A program made the position numbers and the translations under genes. Below are positions 5,926 through 14,542 of a stretch of 41,228 nt of DNA, piece after piece; position 1 is the stretch's first letter, and each line of letters starts with the position of its first letter. The stretch lies in contig JBMNQH010000013.1 in NCBI GenBank assembly GCA_050944035.1, positions 1 to 41,228 of the forward strand, read 5' to 3'. The DNA comes from JBMNQH01 sp050944035. GTDB taxonomy: Bacteria > Bacillota > Clostridia > Oscillospirales > Oscillospiraceae. The notes beneath the pieces are model-generated. The model made no database searches, was not told the DNA's origin, and was given only the letters and a program-made list of their open reading frames with translations.

Positions 5926-7665
5926 TTATCGTACCTCCTGTTTTTCGATTGCACCCAGTTTGCACATCTGCATACACAGACCACAACCGACACAGAGCGT
6001 CGGATCAATGGAAGATTTTTTACTGGTTACGCTAACAGCAGGACAGCCGATCTTCATGCACTGCTTACAGCCGACACATTTGTCAGTGTTAACAACCAAA
6101 GCCGGTTTTGCTTTGACCGAGCGGAGCAGAGCGCAGGGACGACGGGCGATGATGACCGACGGTTCCTCAGCCTTCAATTCCTCGCGCAGTACGGTTTCAA
6201 ATTCCTGCATGGCATAAGGGTCGACCACACGAATGCGCTTGACGCCAACGCCTTCACAAACCTTTTCCAAGCTGATGGCAGGAGTTGCCATTCCTTTTAT
6301 GGTCTTGCCCGTAGTGGGGTTGTCCTGATGACCGGTCATGCCGGTGATCGAGTTGTCCACAATAATCACAGTAGAGATGCCGCGGTTATAAACAATATCG
6401 ACCAATCCGGTGATACCGGAATGCATAAATGTGCTGTCGCCGATGACGGCGACACTCTGCTTGGCACTTTCCGAGCCACGGACGGTGTTGAATCCGTGCA
6501 GACCGGAGATCGAAGCACCCATGCAAATGGTAGAATCCAGCGCCGAAAGCGGAGCCAATGCGCCGAGCGTATAACACCCGATGTCACCAGAAACCGTGAG
6601 CTTCAGTTTGCTGAGTGTATAGAACATACCTCTGTGCGGGCAGCCAGGGCACAGAACCGGAGGACGGGGTGGAACGGTTTCTTCAAACCGCAATGCGTCT
6701 TTTGCAGGCAGACCCATGGCAGCGGCAACCTTGTTTTGGTTGAGTTCGCCCAGCAGGCCAAAACGGTCTTTTCCACCGTCAACACGGATCCCGTTGGCAC
6801 GGCAATGGGTTTCGATAATGGGATCCAATTCTTCGACAACAATGAGTTTGTCAACCTTGGAGGCAAATTCACGGATCACATCAACGGGCATGGGGTTAAT
6901 CATGCCGAGTTTGAGAATGCTGGCGTTGGGGAACACTTCGTGGACATACTGATAGCAGATGCCAGAGGTAACAAAACCGATGGAAGTGTCGCCAAGTTCT
7001 ATGCGGTTGAGAGAGGATGTCTCTGCCAATGCAGCAAGCTTCTGCATCCGCTCTTCCACAAAGATGTGACGACCAATCGCATTGGCGGGCATCATAACGT
7101 ATTTCTGCGGATTTTTCTCATAGGGTTTCAATTCCAGTTCTTCTCGATCCTCTACCGCAACGGTGCTTTGAGAGTGTGCGACACGGGTGCAGGTACGGAG
7201 AATCACAGGGGTGTCATATGTTTCAGAGAGTTCATAGGCGTATTTTGTGAATGCCAGACATTCGCCGGAGTCGGCCGGTTCCAGCATGGGCAGCTTGGCG
7301 GCGATAGCATAGTGCCGGCTGTCCTGCTCGTTCTGTGAGGAGTGCATGCCCTGATCGTCCGCAACGGCGATGACCATACCCCCATTGACACCGGTGTAGG
7401 AAACTGTGAAGAGCGGGTCGGCTGCGACGTTTAGGCCGACGTGCTTCATGGCACAGAACGATCTTGCACCGCCAAGGGATGCGCCGATGGCAGCTTCCAT
7501 TGCTACCTTTTCATTGGGTGCCCATTCGGCGTAGATTTCATCGTATGTTGCAGCACATTCGGTAATTTCGGTAGAAGGGGTACCGGGATATGCGGAAACA
7601 AAACGGCAGCCTGCCTCATACAGACCGCGTGCAACAGCAGCGTTGCCCAGCATGAGCTGTTTCAT
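5926..7665 (-). CDS. iorA: indolepyruvate:ferredoxin oxidoreductase, alpha subunit
   Basis: A 579-residue protein of normal family length. The N-terminal pyrimidine-binding domain (AYPGTPSTEI, residues 25-34) is followed by a transketolase C-like part. The thiamine-diphosphate domain has CPGCPHRG, GDIGCYTLG and GDSTFMHSG with the metal-binding NSITGMTGHQDNP. The C-terminus has a two-cluster 4Fe-4S ferredoxin domain (CVGCKQCMKIGCP and CVGCGLCMQMC, about residues 530-570). It catalyses oxidative decarboxylation of indolepyruvate and related aryl pyruvates with coenzyme A and ferredoxin. The start at 7665 has AAAGGA upstream. It forms an operon with iorB. Confidence 0.95.
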   Translation of the reverse strand: MKQLMLGNAAVARGLYEAGCRFVSAYPGTPSTEITECAATYDEIYAEWAPNEKVAMEAAIGASLGGARSFCAMKHVGLNVAADPLFTVSYTGVNGGMVIAVADDQGMHSSQNEQDSRHYAIAAKLPMLEPADSGECLAFTKYAYELSETYDTPVILRTCTRVAHSQSTVAVEDREELELKPYEKNPQKYVMMPANAIGRHIFVEERMQKLAALAETSSLNRIELGDTSIGFVTSGICYQYVHEVFPNASILKLGMINPMPVDVIREFASKVDKLIVVEELDPIIETHCRANGIRVDGGKDRFGLLGELNQNKVAAAMGLPAKDALRFEETVPPRPPVLCPGCPHRGMFYTLSKLKLTVSGDIGCYTLGALAPLSALDSTICMGASISGLHGFNTVRGSESAKQSVAVIGDSTFMHSGITGLVDIVYNRGISTVIIVDNSITGMTGHQDNPTTGKTIKGMATPAISLEKVCEGVGVKRIRVVDPYAMQEFETVLREELKAEEPSVIIARRPCALLRSVKAKPALVVNTDKCVGCKQCMKIGCPAVSVTSKKSSIDPTLCVGCGLCMQMCKLGAIEKQEVR

Positions 7666-7769
7666 AATACAGTATCAGTCCTTTCAAAAAAGGTTGTGCT
7701 GTCCGAAAAAAGAAACAATTCTTGAAAATAGCAATATGTGTCGGAACAGCGCAGAAGGATTTCCGCACT

Positions 7770-7798
7770 ATTATACTGCATCCGCCTGTATAGTTCAA
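7770..7798 (-). promoter_or_regulatory. promoter of iorAB
   Basis: On the minus strand, TTGAAC (7798-7793), a 17-base spacer and TATAAT (7775-7770) lie about 100 bases upstream of the iorA start. Confidence 0.7.
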
Positions 7799-7823
7799 AT
7801 AAAATTCGTCTCATCAAATGATT

Positions 7824-7866
7824 TTCATAAAAATCGTCCGATCCTCCAGAAAGAAGATCGGACGAT
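7824..7866 (-). terminator. terminator after the DUF1002 gene
   Basis: Arms ATCGTCCGATC (7833-7843) and GATCGGACGAT (7856-7866) form a perfect 11-bp stem. On the minus strand it is followed by TTTTTATG. It lies 31 bases after the stop at 7897. Confidence 0.85.
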
Positions 7867-7896
7867 GTATAGCATAATGTTAAGGTAAAGAGGTGT

Positions 7897-8769
7897 TTAA
7901 AAGAGACTCATTATGTATTCGAAGGCTTTGACAATGTAATCTTTGATGCGGATAAAGAAGTTGGCGATTGCACTGAAGAAGCCGCCTGCGGATTCCGAGG
8001 CATTTTCAAAGAGATCTTCCAGTTCCTTTGCTTTTTCTGTTAACTGATCAATGTCCAGTTTTTCCAGGCTGCGGATAAGATCGAGCAACTTCTGAATTTG
8101 TTCATCTGTGAGAGAGATGTTGTGCTCTTTCGCGACAGAGGCCACTTCCTCTTTCAACTCTTCGTCGCTCATATCCTGAATCTCATTCAGGTTGGACTTC
8201 AGATCATTGACAAGTTCTGCGGCCTGTTCACTGCCGAGATCATCTGCCAGATCAGCTGTGGTGGTAAGCTCCTCCACGGCAACGTCAGTTGCAGTGCTGT
8301 CCAGTTTTTCACCGGACATATCTTCATAGGCTACAAAAATGCCGGCGAGTGCGGCGGTACCGGAAACGCCGTCAACCGGGGAGACAACAATGATTTTTGC
8401 ATCGGAGATGCCGGCCGTGGTCAGCGCGCCAATGTACATCTCACGGGTGCAGACGATGACATTGTGAACGTCGGCCTCGAGGCCTTTGCCTTCGTCAAGA
8501 ATCTCGATATACACACAGGAGATAGCACGGGTGCCGAGTGCGCTGTCAGAAATCTGTCCTTCCAGATAGCTGCGTTCATCTGCGTTGGTAATGGTGAGTT
8601 CTGTAACGCTACCCCGTTCGATTCCAAACGTGGAATAGACGCTTTCAATATCAGCGGTACCGTTATCAGCGCCGATGACAGTACGTGCATCACCCGGTTC
8701 CAGTGCCAGAGCAGAACAAAGCGGTATCATCAGACACAAAACCAGAAATATGGACAATAACTTTTTCAT
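7897..8769 (-). CDS. secreted DUF1002 protein (YpuA-like)
   Basis: The start chosen is ATG 8769 (MKKLLSIFLVLCLMIPLCSA), preceded by AAAGGA, giving 290 residues. The longer frame to 8823 lacks a ribosome site and would bury the signal peptide. After a cleavable signal peptide (about residues 1-22) comes the DUF1002 domain (RTVIGADN near residue 29 to a region around 230). A charged helical stretch with a GGFF...IANFFIRIKDYIVKAF end follows. DUF1002 proteins are exported proteins of unknown function found across Firmicutes (B. subtilis YpuA). It is monocistronic, with its own terminator. Confidence 0.8.
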   Translation of the reverse strand: MKKLLSIFLVLCLMIPLCSALALEPGDARTVIGADNGTADIESVYSTFGIERGSVTELTITNADERSYLEGQISDSALGTRAISCVYIEILDEGKGLEADVHNVIVCTREMYIGALTTAGISDAKIIVVSPVDGVSGTAALAGIFVAYEDMSGEKLDSTATDVAVEELTTTADLADDLGSEQAAELVNDLKSNLNEIQDMSDEELKEEVASVAKEHNISLTDEQIQKLLDLIRSLEKLDIDQLTEKAKELEDLFENASESAGGFFSAIANFFIRIKDYIVKAFEYIMSLF

Positions 8770-8837
8770 AACTTGTTCCTTTCTAAAGTAAGAGAACGGA
8801 TAGGTACCAAGTGACTGGTACACCTGTATACGGGGCG

Positions 8838-8846
8838 ATTATAGCA
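8838..8846 (-). promoter_or_regulatory. extended -10 promoter for the DUF1002 gene
   Basis: TGCTATAAT reads on the minus strand at 8846-8838. No good -35 box is present at the normal distance, so the extended -10 element probably carries recognition. It is about 70 bases upstream of the start. Confidence 0.55.
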
Positions 8847-9000
8847 TAAGTTTTGGAAAAAGAAAGTGCATTTTTGCGAATTTTAGAAGAATTTAAGAAA
8901 TGGTTATATAGTAAAAATAATAACGCTGGACACGATGACAATTAAATCGGCTATATTCTTTCAATAGAAGGAAAGAGACGGAAAATATCGGAAATTTTTG

Positions 9001-9029
9001 TTTACAAATAGCAGTACAAGCCGTATAAT
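9001..9029 (+). promoter_or_regulatory. promoter of gapA
   Basis: TTTACA (9001-9006), 17 bases, then TATAAT (9024-9029). Transcription would start near 9036, giving a leader of about 55 bases before ATG 9092. The 322-base gap between the DUF1002 gene and gapA holds this and the divergent -10 element; I see nothing else in it. Confidence 0.8.
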
Positions 9030-9091
9030 ATAAACTGTATGAGCATAAAATACACCCGATATGACAGAATACGCATATGGAGGATTTATTC

Positions 9092-10105
9092 ATGGAAAAA
9101 ATTAAAGTTGGTATCAATGGTTTTGGCCGGATTGGCCGCATGGTATTCCGTGCGAGTGTAAACCATCCTCAGATTGAGATCGTGGGCATTAACGACCTGT
9201 GTCCTGCCGACTATTTGGCATATATGCTGAAGTATGACACCATGCATGGTCAGTTCGATGGTACCATCGAAGCCACCGAGAACTCCATCATTGTTGATGG
9301 TAAGGCAATTCCTATTTTTGCAGAACGCAACCCGGCGCAGATCCCCTGGGGTGAAATCGGTGCCGATTATATCGTTGAATCCACCGGTCTGTTCCTGACC
9401 AAAGAAAAGTCTCAGGCGCACATTGACGCAGGAGCAAAGCACGTTATCATGTCTGCTCCTTCCAAGGACGATACACCCATGTTTGTCATGGGCGTCAACA
9501 ATGACACATATACCTCTGATATGACCTTTGTCTCCAACGCTTCCTGCACCACCAATTGCTTGGCTCCCATCGCAAAGGTTCTGCATGACAGCTTTGGCAT
9601 TACCGATGGTCTGATGACCACTGTTCACTCCACTACTGCAACCCAGAAGACCGTAGACGGTGTTTCCATGAAGGATTGGCGCGGCGGTCGTGCTGCTGCC
9701 GGCAACATCATCCCCTCCAGCACCGGCGCTGCAAAGGCTGTCGGCAAAGTTATTCCCGAACTCAACGGCAAGCTGACCGGTATGTCCATGCGTGTTCCCA
9801 CTCTGGACGTTTCCGTCGTTGACCTGACTGTAAACCTGGCAAAGCCTGCAACCTATGAAGAAATCTGCGAAGCAATGAAGGCTGCTTCTGAAGGCGAACT
9901 CAAGGGCATTCTCGGTTATACCGACGAAGCTGTGGTTTCCTCCGACTTCCTGGGCGATGCACGTACTTCCATCTTCGACGCAAAGGCTGGTATTGCACTG
10001 ACCGATACCTTTGTTAAGGTTGTTTCTTGGTACGACAACGAATGGGGTTATTCCAACAAGGTTCTCGACCTGATCGAGCACATGTATTCTGTTGATGTAA
10101 AATAA
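9092..10105 (+). CDS. gapA: glyceraldehyde-3-phosphate dehydrogenase (type I)
   Basis: The 337-residue protein starts at ATG 9092 behind GGAGG (9079-9083); the in-frame ATG at 9077 lies before that site. The NAD-binding GINGFGRIGR motif is at residues 7-16, the catalytic Cys152 in SNASCTTNC, and His179 in TTVHS. It makes 1,3-bisphosphoglycerate from glyceraldehyde-3-phosphate in glycolysis. The gene has its own promoter and terminator. Its codon use is more biased (GGT, GCT, TCC) than the neighbouring genes, as expected for a highly expressed enzyme. Confidence 0.97.
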   Translation: MEKIKVGINGFGRIGRMVFRASVNHPQIEIVGINDLCPADYLAYMLKYDTMHGQFDGTIEATENSIIVDGKAIPIFAERNPAQIPWGEIGADYIVESTGLFLTKEKSQAHIDAGAKHVIMSAPSKDDTPMFVMGVNNDTYTSDMTFVSNASCTTNCLAPIAKVLHDSFGITDGLMTTVHSTTATQKTVDGVSMKDWRGGRAAAGNIIPSSTGAAKAVGKVIPELNGKLTGMSMRVPTLDVSVVDLTVNLAKPATYEEICEAMKAASEGELKGILGYTDEAVVSSDFLGDARTSIFDAKAGIALTDTFVKVVSWYDNEWGYSNKVLDLIEHMYSVDVK

Positions 10106-10139
10106 TCCAATTTGCCTAATGCGTGATTAAATGAATCGG

Positions 10140-10186
10140 CTCCTCTGGTTCTATCATTTAAGATAGAACCAGAGGAGCTTTTCTTT
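10140..10186 (+). terminator. terminator of gapA
   Basis: Perfect 16-bp arms at 10140-10155 and 10162-10177 around an ATTTAA loop, followed by CTTTTCTTT. Confidence 0.9.
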
Positions 10187-10265
10187 ATACTAAAAAACTT
10201 TGCAAGAAATTCGCATGATTTTTATTCTACAACTCACGTTGATTTACTATGATGACACCGTAAAA

Positions 10266-10302
10266 ACAAAAAAGGATTGGGAATTTTCCCAATCCTTTTT
10301 TC
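10266..10302 (-). terminator. bidirectional terminator downstream of the coiled-coil gene
   Basis: AAAAAAGGATTGGGAA pairs with TTCCCAATCCTTTTTT with almost no loop. The A and T runs on both sides make it usable in either direction. It lies just after the stop of the gene at 10316. Confidence 0.8.
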
Positions 10303-10315
10303 TGCATACAAGTAG

Positions 10316-10930
10316 TTATTCTTTGTTGTCATCATCAAAAATTTCTTCTACTGGAATTTCCTGCGGTGCGGGGCTCTCTTCCGGCTCTTGTGGTGCTGTG
10401 GATGCCTCTTCCACGGGGACTTCTTCCAGAGGCGGCTGTTCTTCCTTGGCAGGGGAAACACAGAAGTCGTCGTCGTTGCAACAGGAGCAGTTGCCATTGC
10501 AGCCCTCGGATGCCGAGACAACGTCGTCAAAATCCACTTCCTCGAATTCCACTTCTATGTCGCCGCTTTCATAGTCATCCGCAGCGATTCTGGATTTCAG
10601 GTCGTTGATCATAGCGGTTTTCTCTTCAATAGCCTGCATTGCTTCGGTGATGCCGTTGCACAGGAATGCAAAATCTTCCTCCGCATCGTCCCGATGTGCT
10701 GCATAGTACAGCTTGCCGATCTCATAATAGGCGTCCCGGATCTCATCCTTCTGGCCGCTGATCTCCAGAGAGAGCTTTGCAATCTGCTTGATATCCTTTG
10801 CCTTATCGGCGGTTTTTGCGGTCAGATCTTTGGTCATGTCAGCGGTTCTAGCTGCAATGTCTCTGGTCTTGTCTGCAACAGTACCGATGGTATCAAACAG
10901 TTTCTTCTTGAAGTTGTTCATTTCAGACAT
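10316..10930 (-). CDS. acidic coiled-coil protein with a cysteine cluster
   Basis: The 204-residue cytoplasmic protein starts at ATG 10930 after AGGAGG. Residues 1-60 are amphipathic with short TADxxKD/TADKAKD heptad-like repeats. Residues 55-115 form a helical domain (AKLSLEISGQKDEIRDAYYE...LYYAAH) also seen in small Firmicute proteins annotated as zinc-ribbon or coiled-coil proteins. A CNGNCSCC cluster follows near residue 143. The tail is a Pro/Glu/Asp-rich acidic stretch. No signal peptide is present. Function is unknown; the cysteines could bind metal. It may be co-transcribed after lgt, 108 bases downstream. Confidence 0.65.
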   Translation of the reverse strand: MSEMNNFKKKLFDTIGTVADKTRDIAARTADMTKDLTAKTADKAKDIKQIAKLSLEISGQKDEIRDAYYEIGKLYYAAHRDDAEEDFAFLCNGITEAMQAIEEKTAMINDLKSRIAADDYESGDIEVEFEEVDFDDVVSASEGCNGNCSCCNDDDFCVSPAKEEQPPLEEVPVEEASTAPQEPEESPAPQEIPVEEIFDDDNKE

Positions 10931-11038
10931 TATGATTCCTCCTTGATAGTTGGTTGTGACAGTCTACCATATGCAGATTGTAGTCGGATGGTATGGGATA
11001 GCAGAAAAACTGCGAGGGATACGACAAAAAAACGAAAT

Positions 11039-11875
11039 TTATTCTTCCGTCTGCGTGAGGTCGCTCTGTTTATGACGGAGACAAAACAGTGCGATCAGCG
11101 CACCGAAGAATAACAAAATACTGAGCAGTTGGGAAACACGAATCCCGGTATTGAACAGATAAAGACTGTCTGTCCGCAGACCCTCGATCCAGATGCGGCC
11201 GAGACCGTACCACGCGAGGTAAAGAAGAAAAACCTGTCCATCATATCTTCGTTTTCCGCGTTTGACGAACTGGTGTAAGAACAGAAATCCAATGGCGTTC
11301 CAGACAGATTCATAAAGGAAGGTCGGATGCACATAAGTGGTCACGCCGGTACTGAGATCGGTTAACCCCATGCGTAAGAACCAGGTCTCCACATGTGCGG
11401 ATGTGCCAAATGCTTCCCGGTTGATAAAATTTCCCCAACGGCCAATGCTCTGCCCAATCAACAGCCCCATAGCACCCAAGTCAAACAAGGCGCCAGGAGA
11501 TAATTTCCGAATTTTACAGAAAATAAATGCAGTGAGCAGGCTGCCAATGATGCCACCGTAGATCGCAAGGCCGCCGTTTCGGATGTAAAATACAGAAATC
11601 AGGTTGTCTGCATAGAGATCGAAGTGGAAGATAACGTAATAAGCACGGGCACAGAGAATACCGATGGGCACTGCAAAGAGCAGTACATCAATCACAGTAT
11701 CGGGATTGATTCCCAAACGAGGCTGGCAAATATGGCAGCAATATAACACGGCGAGCAAAAAGCCGCAGGCGATGATAACGCCATACCAGTGGACTGTGAA
11801 GCCGAAAACCTGAAAGGTGTCAGGCGGATTGATGGTCCAGTTTCCAAGGCTGGGAAAGGAAATGGCTATGTTCAT
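11039..11875 (-). CDS. lgt: prolipoprotein diacylglyceryl transferase
   Basis: A 278-residue polytopic membrane protein. The Lgt signature GRWGNFINREAFG lies near residues 145-157, preceded by GGLAIYGGIIG, with YGLGRIWIEGLRTDSL near the C-terminal end. It transfers diacylglycerol from phosphatidylglycerol to the lipobox cysteine of prolipoproteins. At least two lipoproteins encoded in this window (31156 and 34400 genes) would be substrates. It follows the yfmH-like gene by 11 bases and is probably in the same operon; AAGGCGGT overlapping the upstream stop serves as ribosome site. Confidence 0.95.
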   Translation of the reverse strand: MNIAISFPSLGNWTINPPDTFQVFGFTVHWYGVIIACGFLLAVLYCCHICQPRLGINPDTVIDVLLFAVPIGILCARAYYVIFHFDLYADNLISVFYIRNGGLAIYGGIIGSLLTAFIFCKIRKLSPGALFDLGAMGLLIGQSIGRWGNFINREAFGTSAHVETWFLRMGLTDLSTGVTTYVHPTFLYESVWNAIGFLFLHQFVKRGKRRYDGQVFLLYLAWYGLGRIWIEGLRTDSLYLFNTGIRVSQLLSILLFFGALIALFCLRHKQSDLTQTEE

Positions 11876-11886
11876 AGAGTACCGCC

Positions 11887-13158
11887 TTATTTTGGGAGAA
11901 TGACAGACATGGCAAGCTTTTCTGGTGTCAAATGGGCGGCAACAAAGCTGCGGACATCTTCTGAAGTAATGGTTTCCAACAATTCAAACGCGTCAAGTGG
12001 AGAAAAGCCGAGAAAATGACTGCTGCACATCTCCGAGCACAGCGACCGAAAGTAGCCTAAAGTACGGAGATGGTCGCCAAAGCAGACCTTTTTTGTCCGT
12101 ATGAAAAATTCTGCCGTGGGTCCCTCTGAAGCAAATCGGGTCAGTTCGTCTCTCATTGCGATTGCAACGGTATCCGGATCCCGACTTTCTCCGCCCGCAA
12201 GCAGAACCATGCTGCCGGCAGAGTAGTCGAATTCTGCGCCAAAATCATGGCTCAACAGACCATCGGCATACAATTTTACATAGAGAGGAGAGGAGGTTCC
12301 GAACATGCATTCGAGTGCCAGCTCTGCCACAAGTTGCTGATGTAGTAACGGCAGACCGTGTTTGGCCGGCTGTATCCTGGCACCCAGTAGAAACTGCGGG
12401 GCTGAAACCTCCATGTTAACAGAAATATATTGCTGTAGTGGAAGTTCACTTTCCTCTGTGCCGTAGTCCCGCTCCGGGGCAACCTGGCGTTCAGAAGAGA
12501 GAATTTCCCGTGCGATCGAGACCACATGTTCCGGATCTACATCGCCGGCAATATTCAACACCATATTGGAAGGGGAATAAAAGACTTTATGGCAGTCGTA
12601 CAGGGTCTGTGCAGTGATCTCTGCAATGCTCTCTATACTGCCCGCAACAGATTCACGGACAGGATTTTGCTGGTAAAGGCATTTGAGAAGATTGTAGTAG
12701 ATGGCGTGACCGGGCATATCTTCCACCATGCGGATTTCCTGCCCGATGATTCCCTGTTCCTTTTGAATGCTCTCTTCTGTAAAATATGGGACAGAGACAA
12801 AACTGAGCAAGGTGCGGAGATTCTCTTCAAAATCGCTGGTACACTCAAAATGATACGCGGTCATGCCGGAACTGGTAAACGCATTTGGGGAGGCACCACG
12901 GGCGGAGAGAACGGTCAAAGCATTGCCGCCGTCCGGTGTGTCGAACATTTTATGCTCGAGGAAATGTGCAACCCCGGCCGGGGTATCAATCCAGTCGTCA
13001 TGCAGACGAAACCGACGGTCTGCACCGCCATAATTGGTGGCAAACATCGCAAAACATTTGCTGTATCCGGGTTTTGCAATAATGTTGATTGCCAGACCGT
13101 TTTCCAGCTCTGCAGAATAAACGGTTTCGTTGATTTTAGGGTATTGTTTAATTCTCAT
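11887..13158 (-). CDS. yfmH: M16 zinc peptidase, YfmH type
   Basis: A 423-residue protein with the inverted zinc motif HFLEH (HxxEH) near residue 67 and a downstream glutamate in the EQGIIGQEIRM helix, so it should be catalytically competent. It belongs to the pitrilysin-like group whose B. subtilis members YfmF and YfmH are linked to the 5-aminopentanol modification of elongation factor P. It overlaps the upstream partner gene by 11 bases and has a GGAGG site inside that gene's end. The two proteins probably form a heterodimer in which this one is catalytic. Confidence 0.85.
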   Translation of the reverse strand: MRIKQYPKINETVYSAELENGLAINIIAKPGYSKCFAMFATNYGGADRRFRLHDDWIDTPAGVAHFLEHKMFDTPDGGNALTVLSARGASPNAFTSSGMTAYHFECTSDFEENLRTLLSFVSVPYFTEESIQKEQGIIGQEIRMVEDMPGHAIYYNLLKCLYQQNPVRESVAGSIESIAEITAQTLYDCHKVFYSPSNMVLNIAGDVDPEHVVSIAREILSSERQVAPERDYGTEESELPLQQYISVNMEVSAPQFLLGARIQPAKHGLPLLHQQLVAELALECMFGTSSPLYVKLYADGLLSHDFGAEFDYSAGSMVLLAGGESRDPDTVAIAMRDELTRFASEGPTAEFFIRTKKVCFGDHLRTLGYFRSLCSEMCSSHFLGFSPLDAFELLETITSEDVRSFVAAHLTPEKLAMSVILPK

Positions 13159-14455
13159 TTTCTGCCTCCTCTTCAGCTTCCGGAAGCCCCTTCATAAAAT
13201 AAACGGTGTCACATTCCACCCCATTTGCGATAGCGACAACTTCCTCTTTTGTAACAGATTCAGCCAACGCAGCAAGCTCTTGCGGTGTGCAGTCAAGACC
13301 CTGAAGGGTGGAAGAAAGCGAAAAGTCCTCCAGATGTGCGGTACTGTCTGTAATGGTACGCAGGCCGCCGGCAACGTATTTGCGGGAAGAATCCAGTTCT
13401 TCTTCTGTGATTTCTCCCCGTTTTATAGCGTCCAGCTGTGAGAGAATCTCAGCCAATGCAGCGTCGAATTTGTCAAATTCAATGCCGGAAGAAACGCGCA
13501 GAATCCCCTTGTGCAGATCCACGCCGGAGCTTGCAAAATAACAGAGAGACAGACGTTCCCGAACATTGGTGAACAATTTGGAGGTCAAACTGCCGCCATA
13601 TACGGCGTTGAATACCCGAATCGCCGCAGTATCCGGTTCTTCCATACAGCTACCAAGCCGGAAGCCGACAGCGAGCTTTCCCTGGGTAACATCCAGTTCA
13701 TCGGTATAGTACCGCACGGTTTCTTCCAGGGCGTTCATACGAATATCGGTACCAAGTTCCAGATCAAAATCCCCGCGAGGAAGGCCGGCGAAGGCACTGA
13801 CCAGCGCAGACTCCACACGGGAAAACTCTGCGCTGCCGCAATAAAAGATTTCAATCGGCGAAGAGGCGAGAATGCTGCGGTAATGTTTGGTCAGTTTCTG
13901 ATAGCCGATGCCCTCAGCCTCAGCTTCATTTCCAAGCGCACCGACTGCATAGTCTTCAAACTGACACATCAGCTCATTCAGACGATAAAGAGAATAACTG
14001 CGCTTGTCATTCACGCGACCACGGATTTTTTCCAGCAATTTTGCCTTTTCCCCCTCTACATAAGCGGGCAGAAAGAGACCGCCCCGCGTGTTGGGAGAGA
14101 GGAGAAACTCCCCCAACAGTGCGGTGACCTGTTCTAAAATGGCCGCATTGCCAGGAACATAGGCGTCATCAATGAAGTCCGCGTAAAAACCGATGGACTG
14201 GATTTCGCCCTTTTTGCGTACGATGGGGTCAATGGCGGCGCCGTACAGATCATCCAACGCGGCCGAAAGGCTTTCCATATCCGGATGATAGGTGGTCCCG
14301 CGACGCAGGACATAAGGAATGATGGCATTCCACGCTGCATCTTCACGGCGGAGCTGGGTGAGCAGATTGATGCTCAGGCAATTGGTCTTAAATTTATCCG
14401 TTTTGATACAGGTAAGTGCCACATATGGCAAAATATCTTTTCTGACAGTCTCCAC
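13148..14455 (-). CDS. yfmF: M16-family partner lacking the zinc motif, YfmF type
   Basis: A 435-residue M16 fold protein beginning at GTG 14455 behind AGGAGG. Where active members have HxxEH, this protein has HPDMESLSAALDDL, so zinc binding is lost. It retains the C-terminal half with the RxxY-type substrate region (GGSLTSKLFTNVRERLSLCYFA). Such inactive partners pair with an active M16 subunit, here the overlapping downstream gene. It is the first gene of the yfmF-yfmH-lgt operon. Confidence 0.82.
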   Translation of the reverse strand: METVRKDILPYVALTCIKTDKFKTNCLSINLLTQLRREDAAWNAIIPYVLRRGTTYHPDMESLSAALDDLYGAAIDPIVRKKGEIQSIGFYADFIDDAYVPGNAAILEQVTALLGEFLLSPNTRGGLFLPAYVEGEKAKLLEKIRGRVNDKRSYSLYRLNELMCQFEDYAVGALGNEAEAEGIGYQKLTKHYRSILASSPIEIFYCGSAEFSRVESALVSAFAGLPRGDFDLELGTDIRMNALEETVRYYTDELDVTQGKLAVGFRLGSCMEEPDTAAIRVFNAVYGGSLTSKLFTNVRERLSLCYFASSGVDLHKGILRVSSGIEFDKFDAALAEILSQLDAIKRGEITEEELDSSRKYVAGGLRTITDSTAHLEDFSLSSTLQGLDCTPQELAALAESVTKEEVVAIANGVECDTVYFMKGLPEAEEEAENEN

Positions 14456-14493
14456 AGAAACTATCCTCCTATACTTACAACTTCACTCATACC

Positions 14494-14522
14494 ATATTAG
14501 CACACTTTTCTACATATTGGAA
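14494..14522 (-). promoter_or_regulatory. promoter of the yfmF-yfmH-lgt operon
   Basis: On the minus strand TTCCAA (14522-14517), 17 bases, then TAATAT (14499-14494) with a TGC extension. It lies in the 87-base gap between the giant glycosyltransferase gene and yfmF. Confidence 0.6.
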
Positions 14523-14542
14523 TCAGAAATACGAATTTTTTC

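Noticed and set aside
5770..7338. A 522-codon plus-strand open frame opposite iorA
   Set aside because: It is the antisense shadow of a well-conserved enzyme; it has no ribosome site and no recognisable domain.
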